Assembly (NCBI GenBank): GCA_033961575.1
Contig: CM066739.1
Span: 70,246,559-70,310,558, forward strand
DNA: 64,000 nucleotides
Source of the DNA: Aselliscus stoliczkanus
Lineage: Eukaryota > Chordata > Mammalia > Chiroptera > Hipposideridae
Direction: 5' to 3'
A program made the translations under genes and the position numbers. The notes under the pieces are model-generated. The model saw nothing but the letters and a program-made list of their open reading frames with translations, had not been told where the DNA came from and ran no database searches. Shown here piece by piece: positions 1 through 11,950 of this stretch (its first letter is position 1; every line of letters starts with the position of its first letter).

Positions 1-457
1 GTGACAGGCATGTGTGTCATCATGGAATTAGTGGGCCTTTAGGTTCCAGTGGAAATTTGTTATTGCATCAGATCTAGCTCTGAGCATGCTAAAATATTTT
101 GAGGTTGAGTTGCAGTAAATGTCTGGGAGCATTTTTCTGAAGTAAGCCCCAGAGAAGATAAAATCTTTCCATAACCACAAGAGATGCACAGTCTAGCAGT
201 AGGGATTTCAAGTAAACATTACCATGTAGTATGACAAATGACCCCAACAGAAGTAGGGGAAGTGTGCAGGCCCGATGAACTCATTTGCACAATGCTGTGT
301 ATCAGTGACGTGAGAAGCTAGGGCATTCTTAATGCTAAAGGGAAATTATTAACCTTCTGTGTAGGGAGTGAAACAATGACACAGAGCATTAGAGCTACAA
401 GATACCTTGGAGATCATTACATCACGCATCTTGTTGTTCAGGAGAAAAACACAGCAT

Positions 458-690
458 GGTACAATAGTTAAGAACACAGGCTCTGGGGTCAGGCTACCTG
501 GGTTCAAATTTGAGTTCTGTCACCGATTAACTTACTTAACCTTTCTGTGTCCCAGTTTCTCCAATAATGGAGCAGAGATGACATATAGTGTCTTTTTCCT
601 TGTGAGCATTTAATGAGTCAACACAAATAAAGTGCTTAGAACAATTGGCTGGCACATAATAACTGCTCAATAAATGCTATTATAGCTATG
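458..690 (+). repeat. MIR SINE
   Basis: Old mammalian-wide MIR. The order of blocks matches the family: a TGGTACAATAGTTAAGA-like head, a GGGTTCAAAT B-box-like block, the conserved core, then a tail near GCTCAATAAATGCTATTAT. No target-site duplication is visible, as expected for its age. The open frame that overlaps it is repeat-derived. Confidence 0.8.
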
Positions 691-1250
691 CTTATTTGCG
701 ATTGCAGAAATTCGGATATGCATTAGCACGTGTAGACTGCCTTTTCTCCAGATTTTCAGTACTTTCCCACTCTAACCTTGTTGGTATTTATACATCATTT
801 AAGTAGTAATAATAGAACTTTAAGTCGTAGTTCTATTTTTGCTTTTCAGTTTTTGAGGGGAGAGGGTTTTGGTTGTGTTCTTGTTACTTGTCTAATTTTA
901 TTAACTCATTTATTAGGAAAATAATGAAATTCTTGTTTAATAAACTCAACTTTATTCTAAAGACAATTGTATAAGCTATTATATTTGTATCAGTGGCAAA
1001 ATAGACTAAAGCAACCAAAACACTGAAATTTCTGAATGTTTGAAGGCCTTGACTACTAAGCTCTATTCCTTTGGTCCTCCCAGCAGCTGACTGCAGTGGG
1101 CCTGCCTGCAAGGGCAACCTGGGCTCAAAAACTCTTCTTAGAGGCAGAGTCTAGCTGAGAACAGCTGACGTGCCACCTCCTATTTCTTAGGCTCAGAATT
1201 TCCTGCCCTTTAAGAAATGAAAAACCTAAATATTGGCTCCAGATGCAGTC

Positions 1251-1252
<2 letters not shown>
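691..1252. other. Unassigned non-coding stretch
   Basis: AT-rich sequence with no coding signature, RNA gene or repeat that I can name. Confidence 0.5.

Positions 1253-1294
<42 letters not shown>
1253..1294. repeat. (CA)n microsatellite
   Basis: About 21 CA units without interruption. Confidence 0.97.
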
Positions 1295-1298
<4 letters not shown>

Positions 1299-1710
1299 TG
1301 ACACCTGTGAATGAACTGTGTGAAGGAATTGTTGTTAAGGGGACAAAACTATAATTTGCGAATCAGCTAGGTCCCAGTAAGAAATAGCGCAAAATCAAGG
1401 GTTTGATTTGAGGAGAGTTTAATAAAGGGACAATTTACAAACATGTGAGCAATGTTTCAGAAAAGTAGAACAGTTATAGTGCAATATTCTGGGAAGTCTT
1501 TGACATCTTTAGGCCTGAAGGGAAGGGTAGAGGATAGAAGGGGTTGTCAGGACCCTGAGAGAGCTATGTAGAGAAGGCCACTCAAGGGAAGGTTGGCCCT
1601 CATTAAAGCAATGAGGCCACTTGGCAGGGAGGAAACCCAGAGGAAACTACTCTAAGTTCACTTTTCTCATGCCCTTCAGATCTCTGACAGTGCCTCACAT
1701 GGGCTCAATT

Positions 1711-2529
1711 CAGCCAGTCTATTTTTATTTTTATTATTTTATTAGTTTCAGGCATACAAAGGAACATAATAGTTAGACATTTACACCTCTCACAAAGTGA
1801 CAACCCTCCCCCAAGCTACTACCCCTCTGACATCCTATATAACTGTTACAATACCATTGACTATCTTTCTTATGCTATACTCCACCTCCCGTGACTATAT
1901 ATATATATATATATATACATAATTATAGTTGACACACAATATTATTCTACTTCAGCTTCAGGTGTACAGGGCATTGGTAAGGCATCTACACAGTCTATGA
2001 AGTGGTCCCCCTGATAAGTCCAATGCCCATCTGGCACCTTACATTATCTTTACAACATTGTTGATTATATTCCCCATATAACAATTCCACTCCTGGGTAC
2101 CTAACTAAAGAAATCCAAAACACTAATTTGAAAAAATATATGCACCCCTATGTTTACTGCAGCACTATTCACAATAGCCAAGATATGGAAACAACCAAAA
2201 TGCCTATCCATAGACGATTAGATAAAGAAACTGTGGTGCATTTATACAGTGGAGTGTTACTTGGCCATAAAAAAAGAATGAAATCTTACCATTTGCAACA
2301 GCATGCATGGCCCTTGAGAATATTATGCTAAGTGAAATAAGTCAGACTGAGAAAGACAAATACCATATGATCTCGCTTATATGTGGAATCTAAAGAACAG
2401 AATAAATGAGCAAACAAAACAGAAATAGAATCAGATATATATATATATAACTGTTGGTAGCTAGATGGGAGCAGGAGGGGCTGGAGGAAAAGGTAAAGAG
2501 ATTAGAAAGTGCAAATTACCAGCCGGTCT
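1711..2529. mobile_element. L1 insertion with 5' inversion, flanked by 10-bp TSD
   Basis: The left part (about 1721-2083) is L1 3'UTR in minus orientation, with a T-rich tail at its left end. The right part (about 2084-2519) is the end of ORF2 and the start of the 3'UTR in plus orientation. The whole is bracketed by CAGCCAGTCT (1711-1720) and CAGCCGGTCT (2520-2529), nine of ten bases matching. Convergent pieces inside one duplication are the mark of twin priming during a single L1 insertion. A (TA)n tract at 1896-1917 lies within the 3'UTR part. The 67-codon frame at 2128-2331 is a remnant of the ORF2 C-terminus. Confidence 0.8.
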
Positions 2530-4180
2530 TTATGGGTCAAATTCCTTGGCAAAGAGTAAGGTATAGATTGTATCTGTAGGAGTGCATTCCAGGTCCTGTT
2601 GTTGCTCATCATCAATTCCTGTCTAGGTGAAAATTTTGCATCTTCAATACATAAGATAGACAAATTCCATTGGTATTGGCTCATTGTAAGATGCTATTGA
2701 TTTTGTCATTGTCTCACCTCAAACCTGAAATATTAGCCACATTAGTGCTGTTCAAATAAAGAAAAGGGAGGGGGTGAAGAAACAATTAAAATAAAACATA
2801 GCTGCTCTTCTTGCTTCTGCAGCTGGCCAAAGTCTTAAGTTAATTAGTTATTGAGTCCTTCTTTCACCACTTATTCCAGCTGCCATGACCTCAGCTTGTC
2901 AGGTACTTTACCTGACGGGATACCCAAGCCTTCTTTCCAGTAGGAGCTGAGTTCTTCATGCCCCTATCTTTATTGGGGTGCCATAGTTTCCACTATGTTT
3001 TTGGTAAAAGCTATCCTTGCTTATGTATTATGACTGACAAACTCCCTGCGATGTTTTCTTAGTGATGGTGCATGAGGGAAGGCTAGTATATTCCTAAGTC
3101 CAAGCTCAGTGTGCACTTTCTTTGCTGTTAAGATGTGTTTCCTGGTTGGAGGTAATGTTCCCCCATGACAATTGATAAGATGATTAATGGCATTCCCTAA
3201 ATCCACAAATGGTGATACTAGCAGAAATGCTGCAAGAAGGGAAAGAAATACACCAGGAATATGTGCTTACATCTCCTGGTGGATGGGAGGGTGTTAAATA
3301 TAAGCAATCTGTCATCGTGTAGCCAGATGATTGCTCTGGTAAATGGGAGCATATGGAAGACTTGACATTGGCTTCTGCTATTAGCAAGTTGGACACTCAG
3401 CAATTATTAGCCAGATTGGCCTTCATGAGTGGACATCCATGTGGTTGACCCTATTCATAGATTCCACCTCTGCCTCCTCTTCACTTTGTACATGAACACT
3501 GAATGAAGCTGGTGGTGTTATTGACAGAGTCTTACAGATATCATGGTAAGGACCATTCTTCTGGTGAGCATCTAAATTGGACACAAACATTTTCATATAC
3601 TTGTGCTTACCTGAGATATCCATTCTCAAATCTCATTTTCTGACCTTCTCATTGCAAACTTCTAACCTGGTTCTTTTAATGTCTCTATCCAGTTGGAAAA
3701 CCTGCTGGTCGCTTGGCAAAGAAATATCCCAGCTTTCTGCTCCTGTCCTCCATATTTCCTGCTGGTGTCTCCCATCAGCTAAACCATCAAGAAGTGGGAG
3801 GGCGGGGGATCCTATTCATGTCAGGCTCCCTGGACACAGAGTAGGATGTTGATAAGGGGAAAAGTTCTATCCCGAGGATTTCACCTTTTACCTCAGGTTT
3901 AATTCTGATACAAAGCACTGCATTTCTATCAATTCTTCCTTTGTGAAAAAGAAGCATGTGCGTATACACACGCATGCATACATATTGCACCTTGTACATT
4001 TTCATTAAGATGAGAGATAAAAATAAAATGTCAGTAAGCCAAAAGAGCACGTAAAGGTTGGCACAGTATACAGTTTCAGAAAAAGACCAATATCCTAGGG
4101 CCACAGATGGAAATAAGATATAGCGAAACAGGTACAGGCTTCAGACTTAGGAGTCCTGATTTAGAAATCTGGATTTATCA
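2530..4180. other. Unassigned stretch, possibly an old retroelement interior
   Basis: Moderate-complexity sequence with several short overlapping frames on both strands (longest 105 codons, minus, 3787-4104), none of which I recognise. The style of 2800-3850 suggests decayed retroelement interior, but I cannot name the family and see no intact domain. Confidence 0.35.
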
Positions 4181-4924
4181 TGAAATAAATTCATTTCTAG
4201 AGTACAGGAAATTTTCATCAAGATAGACCACCTTAGGGGACATAAAATAAGTTTCAATAGATTTCAAAAGATTGAAATTTTACAGAGTATGTTCTCTAAT
4301 AGTATTAAATTAGAAAACAACAGCAGTAAATCATTTAGAAAATTCCCAAATATATGGAAATTAAATATCTTGCTCCTAAACTACTGACATGGATTAAAGA
4401 AGAAATCATATATGCAATTAGAAAATATCTTCAAGTGAATAATAAAAACATAACATAAAACAGCTAAAGTGATGTTTAGAGGGAAATTTATATTTTTTAA
4501 ATGTTTATATTGGAAAAGAAGAAAAGTTTAAAATAAATTCCCTAAGCACTCAACTTAGAAAACTAGAAAAATAAGTGCAAACTGAATCCAAAGTAAATAG
4601 AAAGAAGGAAATGATGAAACTAAGAGATAAAAAATAAATAAATAGAAAACAGATCAACTACAGTGAACAATCAATGAAAGGGAAAGCTGTTTCTCTGAAC
4701 AATCAATAAAATTGATAAAATTTTACCTAGTCTGATGAAGAAAAAAAGATTGGGTTCAAAAAAATAATACTATTAGTAATAAAAGAAGAGCTATCACTAA
4801 AGATCTATGGACAATAAAAAGATAATGGACTATTATGGAGAACTTTATCCTAATATATTTGACAACTTAGATAAAATAGACAAATTTCTTGAAAGACATA
4901 AATTTTTCTATATTAACAAAAACA

Positions 4925-5480
4925 TCCTATAACCAACAGTTTTTTCTCTGTATCTATGAGTCTGTTTCTGTTTTGTTCATTCATTTTGTTCTTTAGATTC
5001 CACATATAAGTGAGATTGTATGGCATTTGTCTTTCTCAGCTTGACTTATTTTACTTAGAGAGAGGGGTTGGGGATCTGGGTGAGAAAGGTGAAGGGATTA
5101 AGAAGTACAAATTGGTAGTAACAAAATAGTCATGGGGATGTAAAGTAAGTATGGGGAATATGATCAATAATATTGTAGAAACTATGTATAGTGTCCAATG
5201 GGTACTAGACTTATTGGGGGATCACTTCATAAGTTATACAAATGTCTAAGCACTACACTGTACACATGAAACTAATATAAAATAATATTGAATGTCAGCC
5301 ATAATTTTTAAAATAGTCATGGGGTATAAAGTATAGCATAGGGAATAATATTGTAATAACCATGTACAGTGACAGGTGCGTAATAGACTTATTAGGGTTA
5401 TCACTTGGTGAGGCATATACATGTCTAATCATTATGTTGCTTTGTACATGTGAAACCAATAAAAAAATTCAACAAAAACA
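4925..5480. mobile_element. Younger L1 3'-end fragments nested in old L1
   Basis: Sequence at 4925-5055 is the end of L1 ORF2 in minus orientation. Sequence at 5055-5315 is L1 3'UTR in plus orientation, ending at an ATGAAACTAATATAAAAT-like motif. A second, similar 3'UTR end follows at 5318-5480. The opposed first two pieces suggest a 5'-inverted insertion, and the repeated 3'UTR suggests two insertion events. Confidence 0.6.
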
Positions 5481-5525
5481 TAAATAGAGAATCCAGACTG
5501 GCCTATATTTATTAAAGAAACTGAA

Positions 5526-5683
5526 TTTTTTTTTTTTTTTTTTTTTTTTTAGCTGAGCCATCCTGCTACCTGTTGGCAGCTCAACGGCAACTCAGCTCGG
5601 GCTGGGCATCGAACTGCTGTTGCTCAGAGCTCAGTTCACACTCTTGAGCGAGCTCTTAACCAATGGAGCCACTTGGCCGGCCC
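5526..5683 (-). mobile_element. tRNA-derived SINE (short type with GCCAACAGGTGG tail)
   Basis: Read on the minus strand it has a GGGCCGGCCAAGTGGCTC-like head, a tRNA-like body and an A-tail (25 T on plus). It is flanked by GAAACTGAA at 5517-5525 and 5684-5692, a perfect duplication. Confidence 0.9.
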
Positions 5684-5709
5684 GAAACTGAATTTCTTAT
5701 CATTAACCT

Positions 5710-5734
5710 TCACACACATGCGCGCGCGCGCACG

Positions 5735-5768
<34 letters not shown>
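5710..5768. repeat. (CA)n/(CG)n microsatellite
   Basis: CA tract with a CGCGCGCGCG core near its left side. Confidence 0.95.
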
Positions 5769-5771
<3 letters not shown>

Positions 5772-6786
5772 CCCACAAAACTCTAGACGCAATTGGTTGC
5801 ATGGGTTAGCACAACCAAACACTTTAGGAAGAAATAATACAGTACTAAACAATTTTTTTCAGGAACTGGAAGAAAAAGGAATACTTCCCATTTCATGTAT
5901 TGAGGCCAATAATACTCTGATTCCAAAACCAGACAGTCATTACACAAAAAGAAAACTTCAGACCAATAACCCTCACCATCTTAAATGCAAATAGCCTTAA
6001 CAACACATAAGCAAGTCAAATATAGGAATATATAAAAATCATATTTCATTTTGACCAGGTGGACGCAAGTTCAATTCAACATTTGAAAATCAATGAATAT
6101 AACTTACTAGATTAAAAGATTCCTAAAAATTATGTGATCATATCAATAGATGTATAAAAGACATCTACTAAAATTCATCATTGAATTAATGATTTAAAAA
6201 AAACCTTCAGCAAAATAGAAATAGAGAGGGAAAAGCCTCGACTTGACAAACAGCACCTAGGAAAAACTTACAGCTAACATCATACTTAATGGTGAAAGAC
6301 TGAATGCTTTTCCTGTAAGATTATAAACAGCATTATATTGAGGACTCACCTTGTGCAATAAGTAAGAAAGAGAAATAAAAAGCATATGGATTAGAAAGGA
6401 AGAAGTAAAATTGCTTTTAGTTGCAGGTGACATGATGGTGTACATAGAAAATCTTAAGGAATTAAAAAAAAACTACGGAAACTAAGTTATCATGGATACA
6501 AGATTCAAAATTGTTTACAAAATGCAATAGTATTTCCACATACTAGGAACAACATTTCATTTACAGTAGCATGAAAAAACATAAACTATATGGGGATAAG
6601 TTAATAAAATATGTTAAGACCTGTATACTGACAACTATAAATTCTTGATGAATTAAATTTAAGGAATGCCAACATAAATAAAGGGAGATATTTACCATGT
6701 TTATGAATTAAAAGATTCAATATTGCTAAGAGATCAGTTCCGTCCATAATGATCTAGAGATTTAATGCAATTTCAAGAAATTTTTA

Positions 6787-6932
6787 GGGCCGGCCGAGTG
6801 GCTCAGTTGGTTAAGAGCTCGCTTAAGAGTGTGAGCTGAGCTCTGAGCAACAGCTGTTCGAGGCCAGCCCGAGCTGAGTTGCCGTTGAGCTGCCAACAGG
6901 TGGCAGGATGGCTCAGCCAAAAAAAAAAAAAA
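6787..6932 (+). mobile_element. tRNA-derived SINE
   Basis: Head GGGCCGGCCGAGTGGCTCAG, tRNA-like box A and box B, and a GCCAACAGGTGGCAGGATGG tail followed by an A-run. Flanking copies of AAGAAATTTTTAG (6775 and 6933, differing by one T) form the target-site duplication inside the old L1. Confidence 0.9.
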
Positions 6933-7482
6933 AAGAAATTTTTTAGCAGGCTTTTAAAATAGAAGTTAATGAGTTTATGCTAAAATTAATATGAAAATAG
7001 AAACAACTTAGTATAGCCAAAACAATTTTTAAAAAGAAGAATAAGTTTGGAGGAATTATACCACTTGATTGCAAGGCTTACAGTAATTAAGACAATGTGG
7101 TATGGGTGAAAAGACAGAATAGATTCCAGAAATGTACTTACACATATATGATCATTTCTCTTTCAGCAAAAATGCTGAACATATATTCAAGAGAAAAGAA
7201 AAATCTTTTTAAACAAATAGTGCTGGATCAACTGGATGTGTGTATAGAAAAAGTAAAATAAAAGTCATGGTCCTTTACCTTACCCCTAACTCAAAATAAA
7301 TTTTAGACCTAAATGTAACAGTTATAACTATGAAACTTACAAAAAAAAATCAGGCTGAGATTCTTTTAGGGCAGAAGTGAAAATCATACAAGGAAGAAAA
7401 AGATAAATTGAAATTTATCAAGATTAAAAACATTGGCTCTTCACAAGTCACTATTAAAAATAAAAATTTTAAAAAACTACAA

Positions 7483-7640
7483 GGGCTGGCTGAGTGGCTC
7501 AGCTGGTTAAGAGCTCAATCAAGAGTGTGAGCTGAGCTCTGAGCAACAGCAGTTCGATGCCCAGCCTGAGCTGAGCTGCCACTAAGCTGCCAACAGGTGG
7601 CAGGATGGCTCAGCTCAAAAACAACAACAACAAAAAAAAC
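7483..7640 (+). mobile_element. tRNA-derived SINE
   Basis: Same type as the copy at 6787, with an (A/C)-rich tail of AACAACAACAA form. I did not resolve a clear target-site duplication. Confidence 0.85.
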
Positions 7641-7979
7641 AACACAGAAGGTACTATAGATTAAGCAAAAGAAAATGTCACCTTAATTGTATCTTAGTAA
7701 ATCTTATGGCATGATGACTGTTTAAAAAAGGAGATTAAAGAGTAAAAATATGTCAGTGTTTCTATAGTACTAAAAAAGGCTGTGAGAAGTTGACTATATC
7801 TGGTGGGTACAAATGTTCCAATCCCTTAAAAAACAAACAAACACATTTCCTATAGTTAAAAAAGGATGGTTCTCTGAACTCTACCCCTACCTGGGCTTAG
7901 TGTTCTCCAGGTCCATTTTGCTGTAACTTCAGTCTCTCTGGAATTCTGATTACTGCTTTTAATAGCCACTTGGACCACG

Positions 7980-8222
7980 ACTTATTGAATATTTTACCAT
8001 ATGCCAGTCACTAACTGCTCTGTGCTTTTTGAACAAGTTATTTTTCCACCAACTCTCAGGTTTCCATTGCACTGAAGAAGGGACTGATTCATGTTGATGA
8101 AATGACTTGTACAAAGGCTACAGGAAACTCAGCTGGCAAGCTGCAGAGTTGGATTTGAATGCAGATTTATGTGAGGACAAACCCTTTGATTTCAGCTAAT
8201 ACACTATCCTGCCTCCGAGATA
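7980..8222 (-). repeat. MIR SINE
   Basis: Minus-strand MIR. Plus-strand sequence shows the reversed core (GACTTGTACAAAGGCTACAG region), the reversed B box (GGATTTGAATGCAG) and the end near CACTATCCTGCCTCC. Confidence 0.7.
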
Positions 8223-10335
8223 CTACAAATGGGCAGGGGGAGCCCTGGTATAGTGGAAGGTGATATTTTCAATGTGAAAGAAATTTAACATTGCCTTCTA
8301 GTGTGAGTCTTGATGGTTTTTGGAGCATATCCTCTATCTTTTTAGGCGGAACAAAAAGAAAAAAATTAAAACCCCATGTTATGTATCCACTGATGGTATA
8401 ATTTCTATTGCTATTAAAACGATGCTTACACATCCCCTACTAAATCCTAGATGTAACTCTTCATTTTGTGTAAGAAACATCCCATAGGTGATCTCAATAT
8501 TACTTCGTGTGCTCTCAAGATCTGACAGCATGTTCAAAATCATCAATTGTGAGGGTGCAATGTGCAGCTCTCTCCATTAGGAATAAATCACTGAACTGGT
8601 TTTCTGTATCTTAAGGTAAAATGATTAATTCTATCAGGACCACAAAACACTAGGACTAAGTTGAATGAGATATACAATGTGCACAGAAATCTGGTCTTGC
8701 TCTGGTCTTGAGCATCTCATTTTACTCAAATATGGAAATTCTTTTAACCCTAACGACAAACTCTGTCTTCTATCCTGATGTTCTCTTAGGGTTGTTCTTG
8801 ATGGACCAAGTATCAAAATCAGTAGCAGATAATTCTGCATAAACAAATTTCACGACTCCAATATTCTGAAATTTAATGGACTGTATGGTCCATTATTGTT
8901 CTCTTTAAATATGACTGATATTTATTCCTATGCTGTTTTTACAGAACTCTTATAGAATCTTATTCTGTTTGGACTTGACAATTGGATAAGCGTGTTGTCT
9001 CCCTCTTGCTGTGAGATTACATATATCTTGACCATCCTATGAATGATTTTATATACCAGGATTTGACTTTTGTCTTGTAAGACCTTGTCTAATTGTCTGA
9101 TATGTCAGAAAACGTAAGTGGCAGGATGAAAGTTAAGGAATCAGTTAGCTCAGTAAATAATTGAGATTTCTGCTTTATTTTATTTCTTCCCTGTTACAGA
9201 TTTAAATATAGAATTTCTATAGTCATATCTGGAAACAAAGTCTATTTATTCAACCAGTCCTCTACCATATCCTGCTAATCTGAAACTTGGTCTAGCAGGA
9301 CAAGCAGAAATGTTGACAAAGCAAACAACTAGAGTGTAAATCGATAACACTTCAATCAGACAGTTTTGCTCAACTAACCACTTTTAAACCTCAACTATTT
9401 TTATTCTGTTTTTCTCTCAGATGAATGCTTGTGCAATCATATGTCTATATTCTTCTTTTGTAAAATAGCTTACAGGTAAAAATAAAAAAATTGCACAATA
9501 TTATTCATTCACATATAATCACATTTAAAAACCAATTTAAACTAGCTTGGATATCAAGGAAATTCAGTTATTTATATTACTCCATAGCAACCCCACATTA
9601 AAGAAAATATTGAACGGAGATTCATACAAATAACTCTGCCTGCCCAGTGGGGAATCCTACAAAATTCCAGAAACATGAGCCAATATCTTAGTAACTATAA
9701 CAATGTTATCAAATGCAAACATACCAGGCGTTCTTTTCCAAAGTGAATTTACAAACATTGGAATTTCCTACCTAAGGCTGTTTTCATTGGACAGAACTTT
9801 AATGGGGTCATAAATTTAAACAGCAAGAAGCAAAGGGTGTGAAGTCGTAATATCACATCCTCTGTTTTCCTTTTCTTACTGTGGTCACATTTTAGGACAT
9901 AGTGACTCACCTGGCCTCTTCTTGCCTCAGTTTGCAAACCCAATTTGTAAGACAATACTGCGGTGATTTTGAATTATGTCTTTGTTAAGTTTTGAATTCA
10001 CTCGTGGAAGCTACGTATGAAAAAAGTCATATTAAATAAGATCTGGATTTGGTGTTATTGCCTGTTTTTTTGTATTTACAAGAAACCTTTAGAAAAGGCA
10101 AAGCTAGGGAGACTGAAATAACCTTAGGGGTTGCCTGGGGTGAGGGTAGGAGCAGGAATTAGTACAAAAGCGAAGGAGGAAACTTTCTGAGGAAATGGAA
10201 GTTTTCTCAGATAGGACTGTGGTGATGCTGGCGCTGCACAACTGCATATGTTGCATACATGTAATGAAAGCCATAGAACTCTATACTAACAGCAATGTCT
10301 AAACCATACCTCAACAAAGAGGTAATACTTCTGTG
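8223..10335. other. Unassigned mostly single-copy DNA
   Basis: About 2 kb with short, non-convincing frames (60-70 codons) and no repeat family that I can name. No splice-bounded coding exon is evident. Confidence 0.5.
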
Positions 10336-10339
10336 ACTC

Positions 10340-10875
10340 CCACTTTCCTCAGAGTAAATGTCACGTCTTCATCGTAGCCCCCAAGGCCTGGCATGATGTG
10401 GCCCCATCCCTGCCTCTCATTCTCTCTGTTCCTTCATCAACACCAAGTATCTCTCACCTCAGGGCCTTTGCACTGACTCTTCCCTTTACCTGGGACCCTC
10501 TTCCCTCCCCGAGTTTTGATGTGGCTGTCTCTCTCACATCATTCAGGCCTTTGTTCAGATGTGGTCTCATCTGAGAAGCCTTCCCAGACCACCCTGCTTA
10601 AATTACAACCCTCCAACCCATTTCCCCCTTGCTTCCTATTCCCCTCTTCAATTTTATTTCATGCCACGACACGTATTGTCATCTGACCCGCTACATATTT
10701 TTCTATTTTACCTTGTTCATTGCTTGTTCCTGTCCATCCTCTTCCCCTCAACCCCTCAACTAGAATAAAGTTCCAAGAGGACTGGGCCTCTGTTTTTTCA
10801 CAGTCATATCAGCTTTAGCACAGTGTCTAGCATGCAGCAAGGCCTCAGTACACATTAGCTGAAGAAATGAATGGC
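10340..10875 (+). repeat. L2 LINE 3' end
   Basis: Plus-strand L2 end. It has the CTCAGGGCCTTTGCACTGACTC-type block, the CTTCCCAGACCACCCTG block, and the terminal TAGCACAGTGTCTAGCATG ... GAAGAAATGAATG motif. The 69-codon frame here is L2-derived. Confidence 0.85.
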
Positions 10876-11215
10876 AGAACCACGGGCCCTCTGTCCAAGC
10901 CTCTGGCAAAAGGAGGAGCCACTGACGAGACACAAAACTGGGCCAAGGGTCCACCAGCTCTGAGCTAGGCCCCACGGGTCGGGGGAGGATGGTGGTTCTA
11001 TGGACACAGCTGTGGCCCAGTCTTCTTGTTGGACGTGCCCGTCTAATCTCACATCCCCAGAAATATCTGCTGAGGGGCCTCAGGGCTGAGAAACAGCTGA
11101 GCCCCTAAGGGCTGGGCAGGGCCTAGAAGGGAGCCAGCCTTCCCAGCACATCCTCTGCCGGGACCCACCACTGGAATCAGGGACTTCTATCTCAGCCCAG
11201 CCTCCATGTCAAGAT

Positions 11216-11950
11216 TCATTCATTCCACAGACCCTGAGCTCTTGCACTCTGTTTGACCTTGAGCTGAGCTGTGCTGGGGACACAGTGGTGATGAAGACTC
11301 TTCCCTTTGGGGGTCCACAGTCCAGTGGAGAAGATAGACAAATTGGTTTCCAGATGATGACAATCTCGAGTGGGCAGGACTGGGTCAGGCGAACCTGGAG
11401 GGCTGTGAGGGCCTAGACGGGGCACCTGGCCCAGTCTGAGAGGGTCACAGAAGGGCTCCCAAGGGAGAGGACATCTGAGATCTGCAGGACTCGTAAGGAT
11501 CCACTCGGTGAACAGGGGAGAGATGTGAAAAGCTATATGAGGAAAGAGAGAGTAAAGCACACTCTTGGAAATAAAAGATGTTCAGAGTGGCTGATCCTCC
11601 TCCAATCCAGTGGTTCTCAAGCAGGGGTGACTCCTGTCCCCCAACCCCACCCACAGGGCTCATTTTGCAATGTCTGGAGACTTTTTTTGATTGTGTCAAC
11701 TGGGAAGAGGTATGCGTGCTACTGATGTTTAGTATGTAGAGGCTAGGGATGCTGCCACACAACCTACGATACACAGGACAGCCCCCCACAAGAAGAATTA
11801 TCCAACCCAAAGGCCAACAATGCCAAGGCTGAGAATTCCTAGTTTAGTCTGAAGAAGAGTCAGATCATGCAAGGCCAAGGGACAGGTTTGAAAGATTTTA
11901 AGCAGAAATGAAATGAGAGAAGATCTGATTGTGTCTGGAAGCTCAGGGCA
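11216..11950 (-). repeat. L2 LINE fragment interrupted by MER5A
   Basis: The plus strand begins ATTCATTCATTCCACAGACC and continues through GCTGTGCTGGGGACACAG and blocks reversed relative to the L2 3' region. It resumes after the MER5A element at 11608 with a TTTTAAGCAGAAATGAAATG block. It belongs to the same family as 40880-41830. The 114- and 121-codon minus frames are L2/MER5A read-through, not genes. Confidence 0.65.
11608..11842 (+). mobile_element. MER5A-like hAT-Charlie element
   Basis: Starts CAGTGGTTCTCAAGC and ends near GGCTGAGAATTCCTAG, which are imperfect inverted ends. The interior has the typical GCAATGTCTGGAGAC and ACAGGACAGCCCCC blocks of MER5A. It is slightly longer than the roughly 190-bp family consensus I recall. 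Confidence 0.8.

Larger units (their letters stand above)
4181..7450 (+). mobile_element. Old L1 ORF2 region, interrupted
   Basis: A decayed L1 in plus orientation spans endonuclease to reverse-transcriptase-like sequence. Recognisable pieces are a stretch at about 4310-4920, and another from about 5790 containing a frame similar to the L1 segment that precedes the RT core (5797-5994). It carries many stops. A younger L1 block (about 4925-5480) and three tRNA-derived SINEs (5526-5683, 6787-6932, 7483-7640) are inserted in or at the end of it. Confidence 0.65.

Noticed and set aside
1253..1294. Regular short repeats considered as a CRISPR-like array
   Set aside because: A CA microsatellite; no spacer structure, and the genome is mammalian.
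2800..3850. Possible endogenous retroviral interior
   Set aside because: The style is suggestive but no gag, pol or env motif could be identified, so no family is claimed.
6787..6860. tRNA-like sequence with A and B boxes (here and in all SINE heads)
   Set aside because: Part of a SINE with tail and duplication; does not form an intact cloverleaf with an anticodon in a stand-alone gene context.
11216..11810. Minus frames of 114 and 121 codons
   Set aside because: Overlap an L2 fragment and a MER5A element; no recognisable domain.
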